The notes: generated from the letters alone by a model not told the origin. Positions 7,942-16,598 are shown, numbered from the stretch's first letter. The stretch: 64,000 bases of DNA from Arthrobacter sp042667405 (GCF_042667405.1 NZ_JBHVAL010000001.1:496001-560000); one strand, 5' to 3'. Numbers and translations: made by a program.

Positions 7942-9333
7942 ATGCCTTTCCTGGACAAACTTCACCTTTGGGCTGATGAGCGCCCGCACGACACCGCCGT
8001 CGTCGTGGGCAGCAGCCGGATCACCTGGGGCGGACTCCGTGAGGCAGCGACGCAGCTGCTGGGTGGCACCGGATCCACCACAGTCCTTGCCGAGCCCAAC
8101 TCTGTTCGCTTCGTTGAGCGTTATGCAGCCGCGGTCGCGGGGGAGCGGCGCTGCGCTGTGCTGGACCCTCTGTGGCCTGCTCCGGTGATTGAGGAAGTTG
8201 CCGCCCGCATCGTGGACTCAGGGCCTGCCCGCGAGGAAGACCTTGTGGACGGAGACCCCTCGAGCACCTTCCTGGTAGGCCTGACGTCAGGCACAACCTC
8301 AGTGCCCAAGGCCTTCACCCGTTCCCGGCGCTCCTGGCAGGTCTCTTTCGAGGCCTCAATGCAGTTCTTCGGCCTTTCCCCAGATGACCACACCCTGGCT
8401 CCTGGCCCTCTCTCGGCAAGCCTCAATCTCTATGCCCTGTCCGAGTGCCTCTACGCGGGCGCCGCCTTCCACACTCTGGAATCATTCGATGTCGGGGACG
8501 CGCATGCGGCAATCAGCCATGACGGCATCACCCGCTTGGTGCTGGCACCGACCATGCTGCGCTTGCTGAGCGAACGTGGCCTGGCCGGCGACGTGGACGC
8601 CTCAGGAATCCGCAGCATCATTTGTGCAGGCTCCAAATTGGACGCACGCACCCTGGAGGCCGCCCGGCGTTGGGCGCCGAACGCCGCGATTTATGAATAC
8701 TACGGCGCCTCTGAGCTTAGTTTCGTATCCGGTACCCGCTTGTCCGCAGGTGAGCCGCTGGATGCCGGGGGTACCGGTATTGGGAGCCCGTTTCCTGGCG
8801 TGGAGCTGCGCATCCTGGATGACGCCGGCAACTCCTTGCCCGACGGCAGGCACGGGAACATCAGCGTGCGCAGCGGCATGGTCAGCAACGGCTACCTGTG
8901 GGGCGATGACGGGCAGGCTCTGCGATGCCTTGATGGTTGGTACACCGTAGGGGACCAGGGCTACCTGCGTGATGGAATTCTCCACATCCTGGGGCGGCGT
9001 TCGGACATGATCGTCACTTCCGGGAAAAACGTGTATCCCCATGAGGTGGAACTGGCCCTGGCCTCTGTTCCGGGCATCGAGGTTGCGGTCGCCGCGGGAG
9101 CACCGGACGACATCCGCGGCGAGAGAGTGATTGCCGGCGTCGTTCCTGCCTATGGTGCCGTGACAGCCATGCAGCTCCGCACGGGACTTGACGGTCTGTT
9201 GGCGCGGGACAAGTGGCCGCTGCAGTATTACCTTCTGTCCGAGCTGCCGATGACCGACCGCGCCAAGGTCAGCCGGAAGGTGCTCCTGGACTGGATCAAG
9301 AACCACGACCCCCGGGCGCAACTCCTTGGCTAG
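7942..9333 (+). CDS. AMP-dependent acyl-CoA synthetase/ligase
   Basis: 463-residue member of the adenylate-forming enzyme superfamily, activating a carboxylic acid to its acyl-AMP and CoA thioester. Visible motifs: P-loop-like LTSGTTSVPKAF, the YEYYGASE motif, the WYTVGDQGYLRDG hinge region and the ILGRRSDMIVTSGKNVYP region; the C-terminal catalytic Lys is in DRAKVSRK. It is shorter than usual FadD enzymes and its N-terminal half is compact. The stop overlaps the start of the following thiolase gene, so the two act together. The same gene pair accompanies bioY in Bacillus (yhfT, yhfS with yhfU), and here a biotin transporter lies convergently next door. A role in acyl/pimeloyl-CoA supply is inference. 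Confidence 0.85.
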   Translation: MPFLDKLHLWADERPHDTAVVVGSSRITWGGLREAATQLLGGTGSTTVLAEPNSVRFVERYAAAVAGERRCAVLDPLWPAPVIEEVAARIVDSGPAREEDLVDGDPSSTFLVGLTSGTTSVPKAFTRSRRSWQVSFEASMQFFGLSPDDHTLAPGPLSASLNLYALSECLYAGAAFHTLESFDVGDAHAAISHDGITRLVLAPTMLRLLSERGLAGDVDASGIRSIICAGSKLDARTLEAARRWAPNAAIYEYYGASELSFVSGTRLSAGEPLDAGGTGIGSPFPGVELRILDDAGNSLPDGRHGNISVRSGMVSNGYLWGDDGQALRCLDGWYTVGDQGYLRDGILHILGRRSDMIVTSGKNVYPHEVELALASVPGIEVAVAAGAPDDIRGERVIAGVVPAYGAVTAMQLRTGLDGLLARDKWPLQYYLLSELPMTDRAKVSRKVLLDWIKNHDPRAQLLG

Positions 9334-10519
9334 CGGAGCGCCGGTAACCGACCCGTCCCGCAGGCCCGTCATCATCGCTGCGCTCCGGACACCAATATGT
9401 CGGGCCAATGGACAACTCAAACAGCTCACCGCACCTGAACTGTTGGCGCCGGTGCTGCGGGCGCTGCTGGAAACCTCGGGATTGGACCCCGCGGCCATTG
9501 ACGATGTCATCATCGGCAACGCAGTGGGCGGAGGCGGGAACCTCGCCAGGTACGCCGCGCTCGAAGCCGGATTGCCCGTCACCGTACCGGGACTCACCGT
9601 TGACCGGCAGTGCGGCTCTGGTCTGGACGCCATCGCCTTGGCGTCCAGGTTGGTGGCTGCCGGCGGTGATCCGGTGTTCCTTGCCGGCGGCGTGGAAAGC
9701 ATCAGTACCGCCCCCGCAAGGGCCAACAGAAACGACGACGGCGGCCTGGACTTCTATTCACGGGCCACCTTCGTGCCGCAAGAGTTCGGCGACCCGGACA
9801 TGGGTGTCGCCGCGGAAAAGGTCGCCACGACCTTTGGCGTGTCCCGCGAGCAGCAGGATGAATACGCTCTTAGAAGCCATCGCCGCGCCGTGGAGGCCGT
9901 GGCAAAGGGCAAGTTCTCCGGCGAGATCGTCCCGCTGGCCGGCAGGGGCGCGTCCGTAACAGCCGACGACGGCCCAAAAGCTTCGCTGCGGCCCGCCCTC
10001 ATGGGGCGGTTCCCGGCAGCGTTCGTACCCGGCGGAACCGTCACGGCTGCAAACTCCTGCTTCGACGCGGACGCGGCCTCCGCCGTCGTCGTGACGTCGC
10101 TGGCCCGGGCCCGCACGTTGGGTGCGGTGGACGCCCTTGAAGTGCACGGCAGTGAAACCAGCGGTGTTGATCCGAACCTGCTTGGAATCGGTGCCGGGTA
10201 CGCAGCCGAACGCTTGCTTGCCCGCCACGGAGTGTCAGCCGACGAACTGGACCTTATTGAGTTCAATGAGGCGTTCGCTTCGCAGACCATCGCGTGCCTG
10301 GAGCACATAGGCGTTGATCCCGCGAAAGCGAACCTTGAGGGGGGTGCGCTGGCCCTGGGACATGGTTACGGTACGTCCGGTGCCGTACTGGTGACGCGTT
10401 TGTTGTCTCAGGCCCGAGCCCTCTATCAAGAGACAGGAACAGCTGCCCTCGGGTTGGCGATGATCAGTATCGCCGGTGGCATGGGCACCGCCGGCCTGCT
10501 GCGTTACACCCGTTTATAG
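9326..10519 (+). CDS. Thiolase-family protein (acetyl-CoA acetyltransferase-like) with Ser in place of second catalytic Cys
   Basis: 397-residue thiolase. The nucleophile Cys96 (DRQCGSG), the NEAF motif (EFNEAFA) and the His346 loop (GHGYGTSGA) are present. The C-terminal motif that normally reads CxGGGxG is SIAGGMG: codon AGT at 10466-10468 gives Ser381 where the acid/base Cys should be. It may have altered or no Claisen chemistry, or act only in acyl transfer. TTG start at 9326 overlaps the ligase stop by eight bases; no better ATG or GTG is nearby. Likely works with the ligase on the same CoA thioester. Confidence 0.82.
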   Translation: MASGAPVTDPSRRPVIIAALRTPICRANGQLKQLTAPELLAPVLRALLETSGLDPAAIDDVIIGNAVGGGGNLARYAALEAGLPVTVPGLTVDRQCGSGLDAIALASRLVAAGGDPVFLAGGVESISTAPARANRNDDGGLDFYSRATFVPQEFGDPDMGVAAEKVATTFGVSREQQDEYALRSHRRAVEAVAKGKFSGEIVPLAGRGASVTADDGPKASLRPALMGRFPAAFVPGGTVTAANSCFDADAASAVVVTSLARARTLGAVDALEVHGSETSGVDPNLLGIGAGYAAERLLARHGVSADELDLIEFNEAFASQTIACLEHIGVDPAKANLEGGALALGHGYGTSGAVLVTRLLSQARALYQETGTAALGLAMISIAGGMGTAGLLRYTRL

Positions 10520-10539
10520 TTCCACCTGGTTGTTCTCGG

Positions 10540-11169
10540 TCACGGCGTTTCGTCTGCCTCTCCGAGTCCTCGGGCGGCCAGGGCGTCGCCGGTCTGGCGG
10601 GCGTACGCCACGGTGGTGATGAAGACCGGCAGGACCAAAGCCCGTGGGTTCCGCTCAAGGCCGCGGGCGCGGGCTGAGTCCCGCACGTCGGCGAAGGCTC
10701 CGGCAATGAAGGGGATGCTCCTGAGCATCACGGCGATGGTCAGGGCGAACCGCTCAGGGTCGGCGCCGAACCTGCGGAAGGGTTTGGATAGGGACACCAC
10801 TCCGTCCAGCAATTCCTGAACAGAAGTGGTGGCTGTCAGTACCGACGCAGCCACGACGCAGACCAGGATATTGAGCACGATGCGGGCCGCTGTAGGGCCA
10901 CCCAACTGCCACCACTGGAAAAGGCCGATTACCAGGAGTATGGGCGCGACCATCCAGAGGGTACGCAACAGCCGTTTGGTTCCCGCTCCGCTGAGGAGGA
11001 ACAGCGCGGTCATGATTGCAAAGGCGGCCAAGGATATGGCCCAGTCCACAATCAGGAAGGAGGCCGTCCCGCAGGCCACCACCCCAAGGAACTTCAGCCA
11101 GAGGGGAGTGCGGTGGATCAAGGAATTGCCTGCAACATAGTTGGCCATCAGGAAACCGTGGCCCCTCAC
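10540..11169 (-). CDS. bioN: ECF transporter transmembrane protein (BioN/EcfT)
   Basis: About 209 residues, with four to five hydrophobic segments at the N-terminal side (for example FLGVVACGTASFLIVDWAIS and LLRTLWMVAPILLVIGLF) and the coupling helices typical of EcfT, ending with an ARG motif (SARARGLE) and AARGLGEADE. It links the ATPase to the substrate-binding BioY in the membrane. A GTG at 11169 overlaps the bioM stop (GTGA) and is chosen; the ATG at 11148 is the alternative. Third gene of a bioY-bioM-bioN operon on the minus strand. Convergent with the thiolase gene, 20 bases between stops. Confidence 0.88.
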   Translation of the reverse strand: MRGHGFLMANYVAGNSLIHRTPLWLKFLGVVACGTASFLIVDWAISLAAFAIMTALFLLSGAGTKRLLRTLWMVAPILLVIGLFQWWQLGGPTAARIVLNILVCVVAASVLTATTSVQELLDGVVSLSKPFRRFGADPERFALTIAVMLRSIPFIAGAFADVRDSARARGLERNPRALVLPVFITTVAYARQTGDALAARGLGEADETP

Positions 11170-11903
11170 TGCGATGTGCCTTCCAACCGCAGTGCATCGA
11201 GTGAAGCCGCGCACAAAACACGGTAATGGTCGACGCCTTCGGCCGCTCCGCCGTCGAACACTATGCGGCCGTCTTCCACCACCAGTACCCGGTCCATGTC
11301 CAGGGCCAGATCGAGGTCATGCGTGGACATGATGACCTGCTGTTCGAGTCCGGCCAGGGTCCGGCGCAAGAGCTCGCGGTTGCGCAGATCCAGCAGGGTT
11401 GAAGGCTCGTCGAGGACCAGAACCCCAGGATTCACGGCCAGCACCGCGGCGAGGGCCAACAACTGCCGCTCTCCGCCCGAGAGCTCGTAGATGCTCTGGT
11501 CTGCCAGCCGGAGAAGGCCAAAGCGGTCCAGGACCTCTTCAGCACGCGTGGCCCGTTCTTTGGAGTTCTTGATGGAGCGGCGCAGGGACAGCTCGACGTC
11601 TTCCCGGCCAGTAGGCATAACCAGTTGGGACAAAGGATCGGTGAAGACGAAACCAACGTTCGCCCGGACCCGCCGGACGTCTGAACGCGTGTTGTGACCA
11701 TGCACCACGACGCTTCCATCAGAGGGCTCCACCAGGCCGTTCAGGAGGCGCAGAAAGGTGGACTTGCCCGAGCCGTTGGCACCGATGACGCCAATCCGGC
11801 GCTCGGTGAGCTCCAGGGAAACGTCCTGCAGCAGGGTTTTGGGTCGATCACTGGTGTCTACGGCAACCCGCACCGAGACTCCGCTGAAACTGATGGCGCC
11901 CAT
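11166..11903 (-). CDS. bioM: ECF transporter ATPase (BioM/EcfA)
   Basis: 245-residue ABC ATPase. Walker A GANGSGKST, signature ELSGGERQLLALAAV and Walker B VLVLDEPSTLLD are intact, with a switch His in STHDLDL. Short length and context between bioY and bioN identify it as the energising subunit of the biotin ECF importer. Starts four bases after the bioY stop and overlaps bioN. Confidence 0.9.
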   Translation of the reverse strand: MGAISFSGVSVRVAVDTSDRPKTLLQDVSLELTERRIGVIGANGSGKSTFLRLLNGLVEPSDGSVVVHGHNTRSDVRRVRANVGFVFTDPLSQLVMPTGREDVELSLRRSIKNSKERATRAEEVLDRFGLLRLADQSIYELSGGERQLLALAAVLAVNPGVLVLDEPSTLLDLRNRELLRRTLAGLEQQVIMSTHDLDLALDMDRVLVVEDGRIVFDGGAAEGVDHYRVLCAASLDALRLEGTSQ

Positions 11904-11907
11904 GTCC

Positions 11908-12585
11908 CTATTTGACCCGACGTACCAGGACGTCGGAGAAAGCCTTGTGGATGGCCACAGCGATCACCACAGCCAGGACGTTCTTGAGCGTATCCCCTGG
12001 AAGGAACGGCAGATCGGCCAGGAGCGCCTTGCCGAAGTCCAGCTTGGCGTTGACCATCATGCCCAGGATGCCCAGACCGTGGACGATCACGATGCTGCTG
12101 GCCATGGCTGCGGCAAAGAGCCACAGTCCGCGGAACTTGACGGTTCTGCGGATCACGACGCCGGCAAGGTAACCGGTTGCCGCTGCCGCCAGCGGGAAGG
12201 CGATGATGTACCCGGCTGACGGGCTGGCAAGGATCCCCAATCCACTGCGGCCGCCGCTGAAGATGGGCAAGCCTGCCAGGCCCAGGAGGACATAAAGCCC
12301 GACGGCGGCAAAACCGCGGCCGGCGCCAAGAACCAGTCCGCTCAGCATGACCGTCAGGGTCGCCAAGGTGATTGGCACGCCAAGTGCCCCTACCGGAATG
12401 CCTGGAACAATCGACGACACCGCCACGAGGGCGGCAAAAACGGCGATGAGGCCGAGATCGGTTGCGTTCCAGCGTTTGCGTGAGGCGGCGGGCCGCTGCA
12501 CAGTGACGTTTGCAGAAGTGGCGTCGGCAGCTGTGGCGTCGGCAGCTGTGGCGTCGGCTGCTGCGGCGGAGTCGGTCTTGCTCAT
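11908..12585 (-). CDS. bioY: Biotin ECF transporter substrate-specific component BioY
   Basis: About 225 residues with six hydrophobic segments; the BioY signature regions GIPVGALGVPITLATLTVMLSG and the GLAGLPIFSGGRSGLGILASPSAGY stretch are clearly recognisable. It binds biotin in the membrane and works with the following ATPase and EcfT. The N-terminus before the first membrane helix holds an Ala/Asp/Thr-rich segment made by a 15-bp tandem repeat (12518-12562). ATG at 12585 (upstream AGGA) is preferred; ATG at 12621 is possible. No recognisable biotin-repressor box was identified upstream. Confidence 0.92.
   Translation of the reverse strand: MSKTDSAAAADATAADATAADATSANVTVQRPAASRKRWNATDLGLIAVFAALVAVSSIVPGIPVGALGVPITLATLTVMLSGLVLGAGRGFAAVGLYVLLGLAGLPIFSGGRSGLGILASPSAGYIIAFPLAAAATGYLAGVVIRRTVKFRGLWLFAAAMASSIVIVHGLGILGMMVNAKLDFGKALLADLPFLPGDTLKNVLAVVIAVAIHKAFSDVLVRRVK
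12518..12562. repeat. 15-bp tandem repeat, three copies, in the bioY N-terminal coding region
   Basis: Three head-to-tail 15-bp units (12518-12532, 12533-12547, 12548-12562; third copy with one substitution). In frame on the minus strand they encode repeated five-residue units rich in Ala, Asp and Thr. Because 15 is a multiple of three, copy change would not break the frame. Confidence 0.9.
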
Positions 12586-12861
12586 GACAGGTCCTAACGG
12601 ATCAAAGTGGTGCGATGACATGTGGATGTTTCCCCTGGCTTCGAGAATACGGATGCGCAGCGCAGGGGATTTTGGAGCCTCCCTACAAGGGTGTTCGGTG
12701 GTTCTTTGGATGTTGGCACAAGTTCCGCTGCCGGAGGACGATGTCGGCCCGCGTCCAGGGTGCCGGTAGACTTGGACAGGCTGTTCTCACAGCCATACCC
12801 CGCCGCAGTCATTGGGCCCACCGGCCCCGCAGGCGTTCCCCATTGAAAGGCATCACCCGAA

Positions 12862-14460
12862 TTGATTACCGTCCAGGAACTCGAACTCCGCGCCGGCGCA
12901 CGCCTGCTCATGGACCAGGTCAACTTCAGGGTGGACAAGGGCGACAAGATCGGCCTTGTCGGACGCAACGGTGCCGGCAAGACAACCCTCACTCGCGTCT
13001 TGGCAGGAGAGGGCCTGCCTGCCGGCGGGAAAGTGACCCGCAGCGGTGAAATCGGCTACTTGCCCCAGGATCCCAGGACCCCTGACATGGAGCAGCTCGC
13101 ACGGGACCGGATCCTCTCGGCACGAGGCCTGGATGTTGTCGTGGGCAAACTCAAGAAAGCCCAGCAGGAGATGGCCAGCGAGGACGCGAATGTCCAGCGC
13201 AAAGCCATGAGCCGGTACGACCGCCTCGAAGCGGAGTTCCTGGCCGGTGGTGGGTACGCCGCCGAAGCCGAAGCTGCCGCGATCTCCTCCAACCTTGCGC
13301 TCCCTGAGCGCATCCTCAACCAGCCGTTGAAGACCCTCTCCGGTGGTCAACGCCGCCGTGTAGAGCTTGCCCGCATCCTCTATTCGTCCGCTGAGACGCT
13401 GCTGCTCGATGAACCCACCAACCACTTGGACGCGGATTCCATCACCTGGCTTCGCGACTTCCTGAAGGACCACCAAGGCGGCCTCATCGTGATCAGCCAC
13501 GACGTGGAACTGCTTGAAGCCACCGTCAACAAGGTCTACCACCTGGATGCCAACCGGGCACAGATCGATTACTACAACATGGGTTGGAAGCGTTACCTCC
13601 AGCAGCGTGAAACCGACGAGCGCGCCCGGAAGCGCGAGCGTGCCAACGCAGAGAAGAAGGCCCAAGTCCTGATCGACCAGGCCAACAAGATGCGTGCCAA
13701 GGCCACCAAGGCCGTTGCGGCACAAAACATGGCCAAGCGCGCTGAACGGCTGCTTGGCGGACTCGAGGCGGTTCGCGAAAACGATCGCGTCGCAGCCCTG
13801 CGCTTCCCGGATCCTTCGCCGTGCGGCAAGACGCCGCTCACTGCGGAGGGCCTGAGCAAGTCCTATGGTTCCCTGGAAATCTTCACGGATGTGGACTTGG
13901 CCATCGACCGTGGTTCCAAGGTGGTTATCCTCGGGCTCAACGGTGCCGGCAAGACCACCCTGCTGCGCATGCTGGCCGGCGTCGACAAACCCGATACCGG
14001 AGACATCATCCCGGGCCATGGTCTCAAGGTGGGCTACTACGCCCAGGAGCATGAAACCCTTGACCACGAGCGCACCGTACTGGAAAACATGCGGTCCTCG
14101 GCACCGGATATGAAGGACGCCGAAGTCCGGGGGATCCTGGGTTCGTTCCTGTTCTCGGGAGACGACGTCGACAAGCCTGCAGGCGTTCTGTCCGGTGGTG
14201 AGAAGACGCGCCTGGCCCTGGCCACGATCGTGGCATCGAGTGCCAACGTGCTGCTCCTGGACGAGCCCACCAACAACCTCGACCCGGCCAGCCGCGCCGA
14301 AATTCTTGGTGCGCTCAAGAACTACACCGGCGCCGTCGTCATGGTCAGCCACGATGAAGGTGCTGTGTCAGCGCTGAACCCGGAGCGCGTGGTGCTGCTT
14401 CCGGATGGAGTCGAGGACCACTGGAACGAGGATTACCTGGACCTCATCACGCTGGCCTAG
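12862..14460 (+). CDS. ABC-F family ATPase (ribosome-associated type)
   Basis: 532-residue soluble protein with two ABC domains in tandem and no membrane segments. Domain 1: Walker A GRNGAGKTT, LSGGQRRRVELAR, LLLDEPTNHLD. Domain 2: GLNGAGKTT, LSGGEKTRLALA, LLLDEPTNNLD. A charged helical linker (ERARKRERANAEKKAQ, about residues 250-300) joins them, as in ABC-F translation factors and antibiotic-resistance proteins. It closely resembles Rv1473 of M. tuberculosis as remembered. It likely acts on the ribosome E-site; whether it is a housekeeping factor or gives drug protection cannot be told. TTG start at 12862, with AAAGG upstream at 12846-12850. Confidence 0.9.
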   Translation: MITVQELELRAGARLLMDQVNFRVDKGDKIGLVGRNGAGKTTLTRVLAGEGLPAGGKVTRSGEIGYLPQDPRTPDMEQLARDRILSARGLDVVVGKLKKAQQEMASEDANVQRKAMSRYDRLEAEFLAGGGYAAEAEAAAISSNLALPERILNQPLKTLSGGQRRRVELARILYSSAETLLLDEPTNHLDADSITWLRDFLKDHQGGLIVISHDVELLEATVNKVYHLDANRAQIDYYNMGWKRYLQQRETDERARKRERANAEKKAQVLIDQANKMRAKATKAVAAQNMAKRAERLLGGLEAVRENDRVAALRFPDPSPCGKTPLTAEGLSKSYGSLEIFTDVDLAIDRGSKVVILGLNGAGKTTLLRMLAGVDKPDTGDIIPGHGLKVGYYAQEHETLDHERTVLENMRSSAPDMKDAEVRGILGSFLFSGDDVDKPAGVLSGGEKTRLALATIVASSANVLLLDEPTNNLDPASRAEILGALKNYTGAVVMVSHDEGAVSALNPERVVLLPDGVEDHWNEDYLDLITLA

Positions 14461-14474
14461 CCGCAGCGCCAGGG

Positions 14475-14960
14475 CTACCGGACGCGGAGTTCTTCCGCGC
14501 CGGTAATCCGGGCCAGTTCCTGGTAAGTGATCGAGAACATCGAGTGGTGGTCTCCGGCGCCTGCCCAGAGCACCGGGTGATCCTGAAGCGAGGCGTCCAG
14601 AATTGTCCTTATCGGCGCTGGATGGCCCACGGGTGCAACACCGCCCACTTCCTGTCCGGTGTGCTGGAGGACAAAGTCCGGCGTCGCGCGGCGGATCTTT
14701 GCTGTCCCCAATTGGGTCGCCACCAGCGCCGTGTCCACTTTGGCCGCTCCGCTGGCAAGGATGAGCAGCGGGCCGCCGTCGAGCTCGAAGATCAGGCTGT
14801 TGGTAATGGCGGCGACGTCGCATCCCAGGACCGTCGCGGCTGCAGCGGCAGTGGGCACGTGCGTCTCGAAAATCCGGACGGTGTCTTCAACTCCCGCTGT
14901 GGTCAACGCCGACTTCACGTTCAGGACGGGAGCAGGAATGTTCTCAGTAGCCTTGGGCAT
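14475..14960 (-). CDS. ybaK: YbaK/EbsC-type aminoacyl-tRNA deacylase
   Basis: 161-residue single-domain protein of the YbaK/ProRS INS-domain family, which hydrolyses mischarged tRNAs such as Cys- or Ala-tRNA(Pro). The motif ITNSLIFELDGGPLLILASG and the conserved Lys in AAKVD are present, followed by GGVAPVGHP, the family's GxxP/GH signature. ATG at 14960 (MPKATENI) is chosen; it overlaps the SURF1 stop by 17 bases on the same strand. Amino-acid specificity is not predictable from this view. Confidence 0.86.
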   Translation of the reverse strand: MPKATENIPAPVLNVKSALTTAGVEDTVRIFETHVPTAAAAATVLGCDVAAITNSLIFELDGGPLLILASGAAKVDTALVATQLGTAKIRRATPDFVLQHTGQEVGGVAPVGHPAPIRTILDASLQDHPVLWAGAGDHHSMFSITYQELARITGAEELRVR

Positions 14961-15810
14961 CCAGGATGGCGTCTTCCTCTTCTTCGGACGTTGGCCGTTT
15001 GCCCTTCCGGGGTGCTGGAGCACGTTTGCGCGGGACGGCACCGGCTGCCACGATCTGCTCGTCTTCCTCGTCCTCGGCGTCGATGGCTGCGTTGCGCGCC
15101 TGCTGGCGGGCAGCGTAGCCGAACCCGATAAACATCAACACTCCGAAGGCGAACCACTGCAGGGAGTAGGAGAGGTGGGTGCCTTCTTCCGTGGCCGGCT
15201 TGGGGAACGGCGTTGGCATGGGCTGCACCGCAGGGGTCTCGCTGGCGAGCTGCCCATAGGCGCCGGTGGCGATGGGGTATGGGAGTTCCGTGGCAAAGCT
15301 TGCCAGGTCGATGGACGCGAGCTGGCCTTCGACCGCTCCACGGTCCAACTTTGGCTCCGCCGGCTTAAGGCGGGCGATAACGGTGACCTCGCCAGCCGGC
15401 GGTGCCGGGACGACGTCGGGACGGCCAGGAGTGTTGTTGCCGATCGGCAGCCAGCCGCGGTCGATCACCACTGCCTGGCCTGTAGTGAGGCGGAAGGGAA
15501 CCACGACGTCATAACCTGGCTGGCCATTCAACGGACGGTTGCGGACTACCCGCTGCCCTTCGGTGTCGTAGGTGCCCCGAAGCTGGACCTGGGTCCACTC
15601 CCGTTCAGGATCCAGTGCGTCGAACTGGTCCTTGATTTCGGCGTAGGGGACCGGTGTCGCCGAATAGTTGCTGACAACCCGGTTAATTTCGGCCAGTGTT
15701 TCCGCCCGGCGATCCATCTGCCAGCGGCCCAGGAACACACACGCAGTAGCGAAGATGACGGCCAAGACGAAGTACCCCAGCCATTTGCTGGAGAAAAGGA
15801 AGCGATACAT
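14944..15810 (-). CDS. SURF1-family cytochrome c oxidase assembly protein
   Basis: 288 residues. One membrane helix near each end (WLGYFVLAVIFATACVFLGR and WFAFGVLMFIGFGYA) with an external domain between, the classic SURF1 layout. The GRWQ motif follows the first helix and IDRGWLP lies in the external domain. SURF1 assists heme a insertion into cytochrome oxidase. The C-terminal tail is charged (EDEEDE, RKRAPAPRKGKR). The start codon follows directly on the stop of the upstream small gene (TGAATG). Confidence 0.9.
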   Translation of the reverse strand: MYRFLFSSKWLGYFVLAVIFATACVFLGRWQMDRRAETLAEINRVVSNYSATPVPYAEIKDQFDALDPEREWTQVQLRGTYDTEGQRVVRNRPLNGQPGYDVVVPFRLTTGQAVVIDRGWLPIGNNTPGRPDVVPAPPAGEVTVIARLKPAEPKLDRGAVEGQLASIDLASFATELPYPIATGAYGQLASETPAVQPMPTPFPKPATEEGTHLSYSLQWFAFGVLMFIGFGYAARQQARNAAIDAEDEEDEQIVAAGAVPRKRAPAPRKGKRPTSEEEEDAILDAQGY

Positions 15811-16098
15811 TCAGTGAGCCTCGTTCGCTGGTGAACCGTTGGCGGTTGAGTCGTCCGCGAATCGCACGGTCTCTTTCCAGAGGCCACGGGTCTGCAGATA
15901 ATCTTCAAGCCATTCCCGGTGGTCACCGCACGAAAGCCACACCTTGCGCCGCTCCGGCGTGTGGATGCGCGGGTTGTTCCACAGGAGTTGCCACTGGGCA
16001 TCCAGGCGGCACCCCTTTCGGGAGCACGTGGCCGTGCCGGTGGCGCGCGCCGATTCCTGGCCGGCCAAGCCTGCGCCGCCAAGGTTGAAGATATTCAT
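15811..16098 (-). CDS. Small conserved Cys-rich protein upstream of SURF1
   Basis: 95-residue soluble protein with C-x4-C (in ATCSRKGCR) and C-x2-H (in LSCGDHREWL), spaced like a small zinc-binding knuckle. The region WNNPRIHTPERRKVW between them is strongly conserved-looking. Similar actinobacterial proteins are sometimes loosely named acetone carboxylase, but nothing here supports an enzyme. It overlaps the DUF3099 stop (ATGA) and abuts the SURF1 start, so it is in one operon with both; a respiratory or metal-handling link is inference only. Confidence 0.8.
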   Translation of the reverse strand: MNIFNLGGAGLAGQESARATGTATCSRKGCRLDAQWQLLWNNPRIHTPERRKVWLSCGDHREWLEDYLQTRGLWKETVRFADDSTANGSPANEAH

Positions 16099-16598
16099 GA
16101 AGCCGCCCGTTCGTCGCCGGGGTGCCCGGCCTGTCCTGCATGTTTTTCCGTGTTTGGTTCCGCTTCACCGTCGGCAAGCGGCTCATCGACCAACTCGCCC
16201 TGAAGCACCGTCGGCGCCGGATCGTACGCGTCGTCCCCGGGCTCGTCCGAACCTCCGATTTCAGGGACCGCAACGTAGTCGAGGAGGGATTCGCTGTGGT
16301 CCTCGGCCTTGTCATTGCCGTTGGCGATGACCACGGCGAACCACGGCAGGAAGACCGCTCCTGCGATGGCGATGATTTTGAACCAGCCGTCCACAACGAA
16401 AATCAGGATGATGCAGACCATGCGGATGCCCATTGCGACCGCGTACTTGATCATCCGCTCGCGCATATCCTCGGAGTGGGCGGCTGCGGCGTCAGTGATG
16501 CTGTGCACTTCGGGGTCGCTTGAGACAGCGTCCGGTTCCCCGGGCACACGCTGCAGGGGACTGTTCTCTCGTGTCACAACTGAATCATCACGCTCCAA
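16095..16598 (-). CDS. DUF3099 membrane protein
   Basis: 167 residues. After the motif HSITDAAAAHSEDMRERM come two hydrophobic segments (VAMGIRMVCIILIFVVDGWF and IIAIAGAVFLPWFAVVIANG), then an acidic, probably cytoplasmic tail. The SITDA...R..Y...MGIR...C pattern is that of DUF3099, an actinobacterial small membrane family of unknown function often found beside fabG. TTG at 16598 is used, with GGAAGAGG just upstream; a GTG at 16577 is an alternative. First gene of the DUF3099-small protein-SURF1-ybaK operon. Confidence 0.84.
   Translation of the reverse strand: MERDDSVVTRENSPLQRVPGEPDAVSSDPEVHSITDAAAAHSEDMRERMIKYAVAMGIRMVCIILIFVVDGWFKIIAIAGAVFLPWFAVVIANGNDKAEDHSESLLDYVAVPEIGGSDEPGDDAYDPAPTVLQGELVDEPLADGEAEPNTEKHAGQAGHPGDERAAS

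Noticed and set aside
12586..12861. Possible biotin-responsive operator or riboswitch upstream of bioY
   Set aside because: No recognisable BirA or BioQ palindrome or conserved RNA element was found by eye.
12853..14352. Very long open frame antisense to the ABC-F gene
   Set aside because: A GC-rich third-position shadow: the plus-strand protein has complete ABC motifs, the antisense translation shows no family features and no ribosome site.
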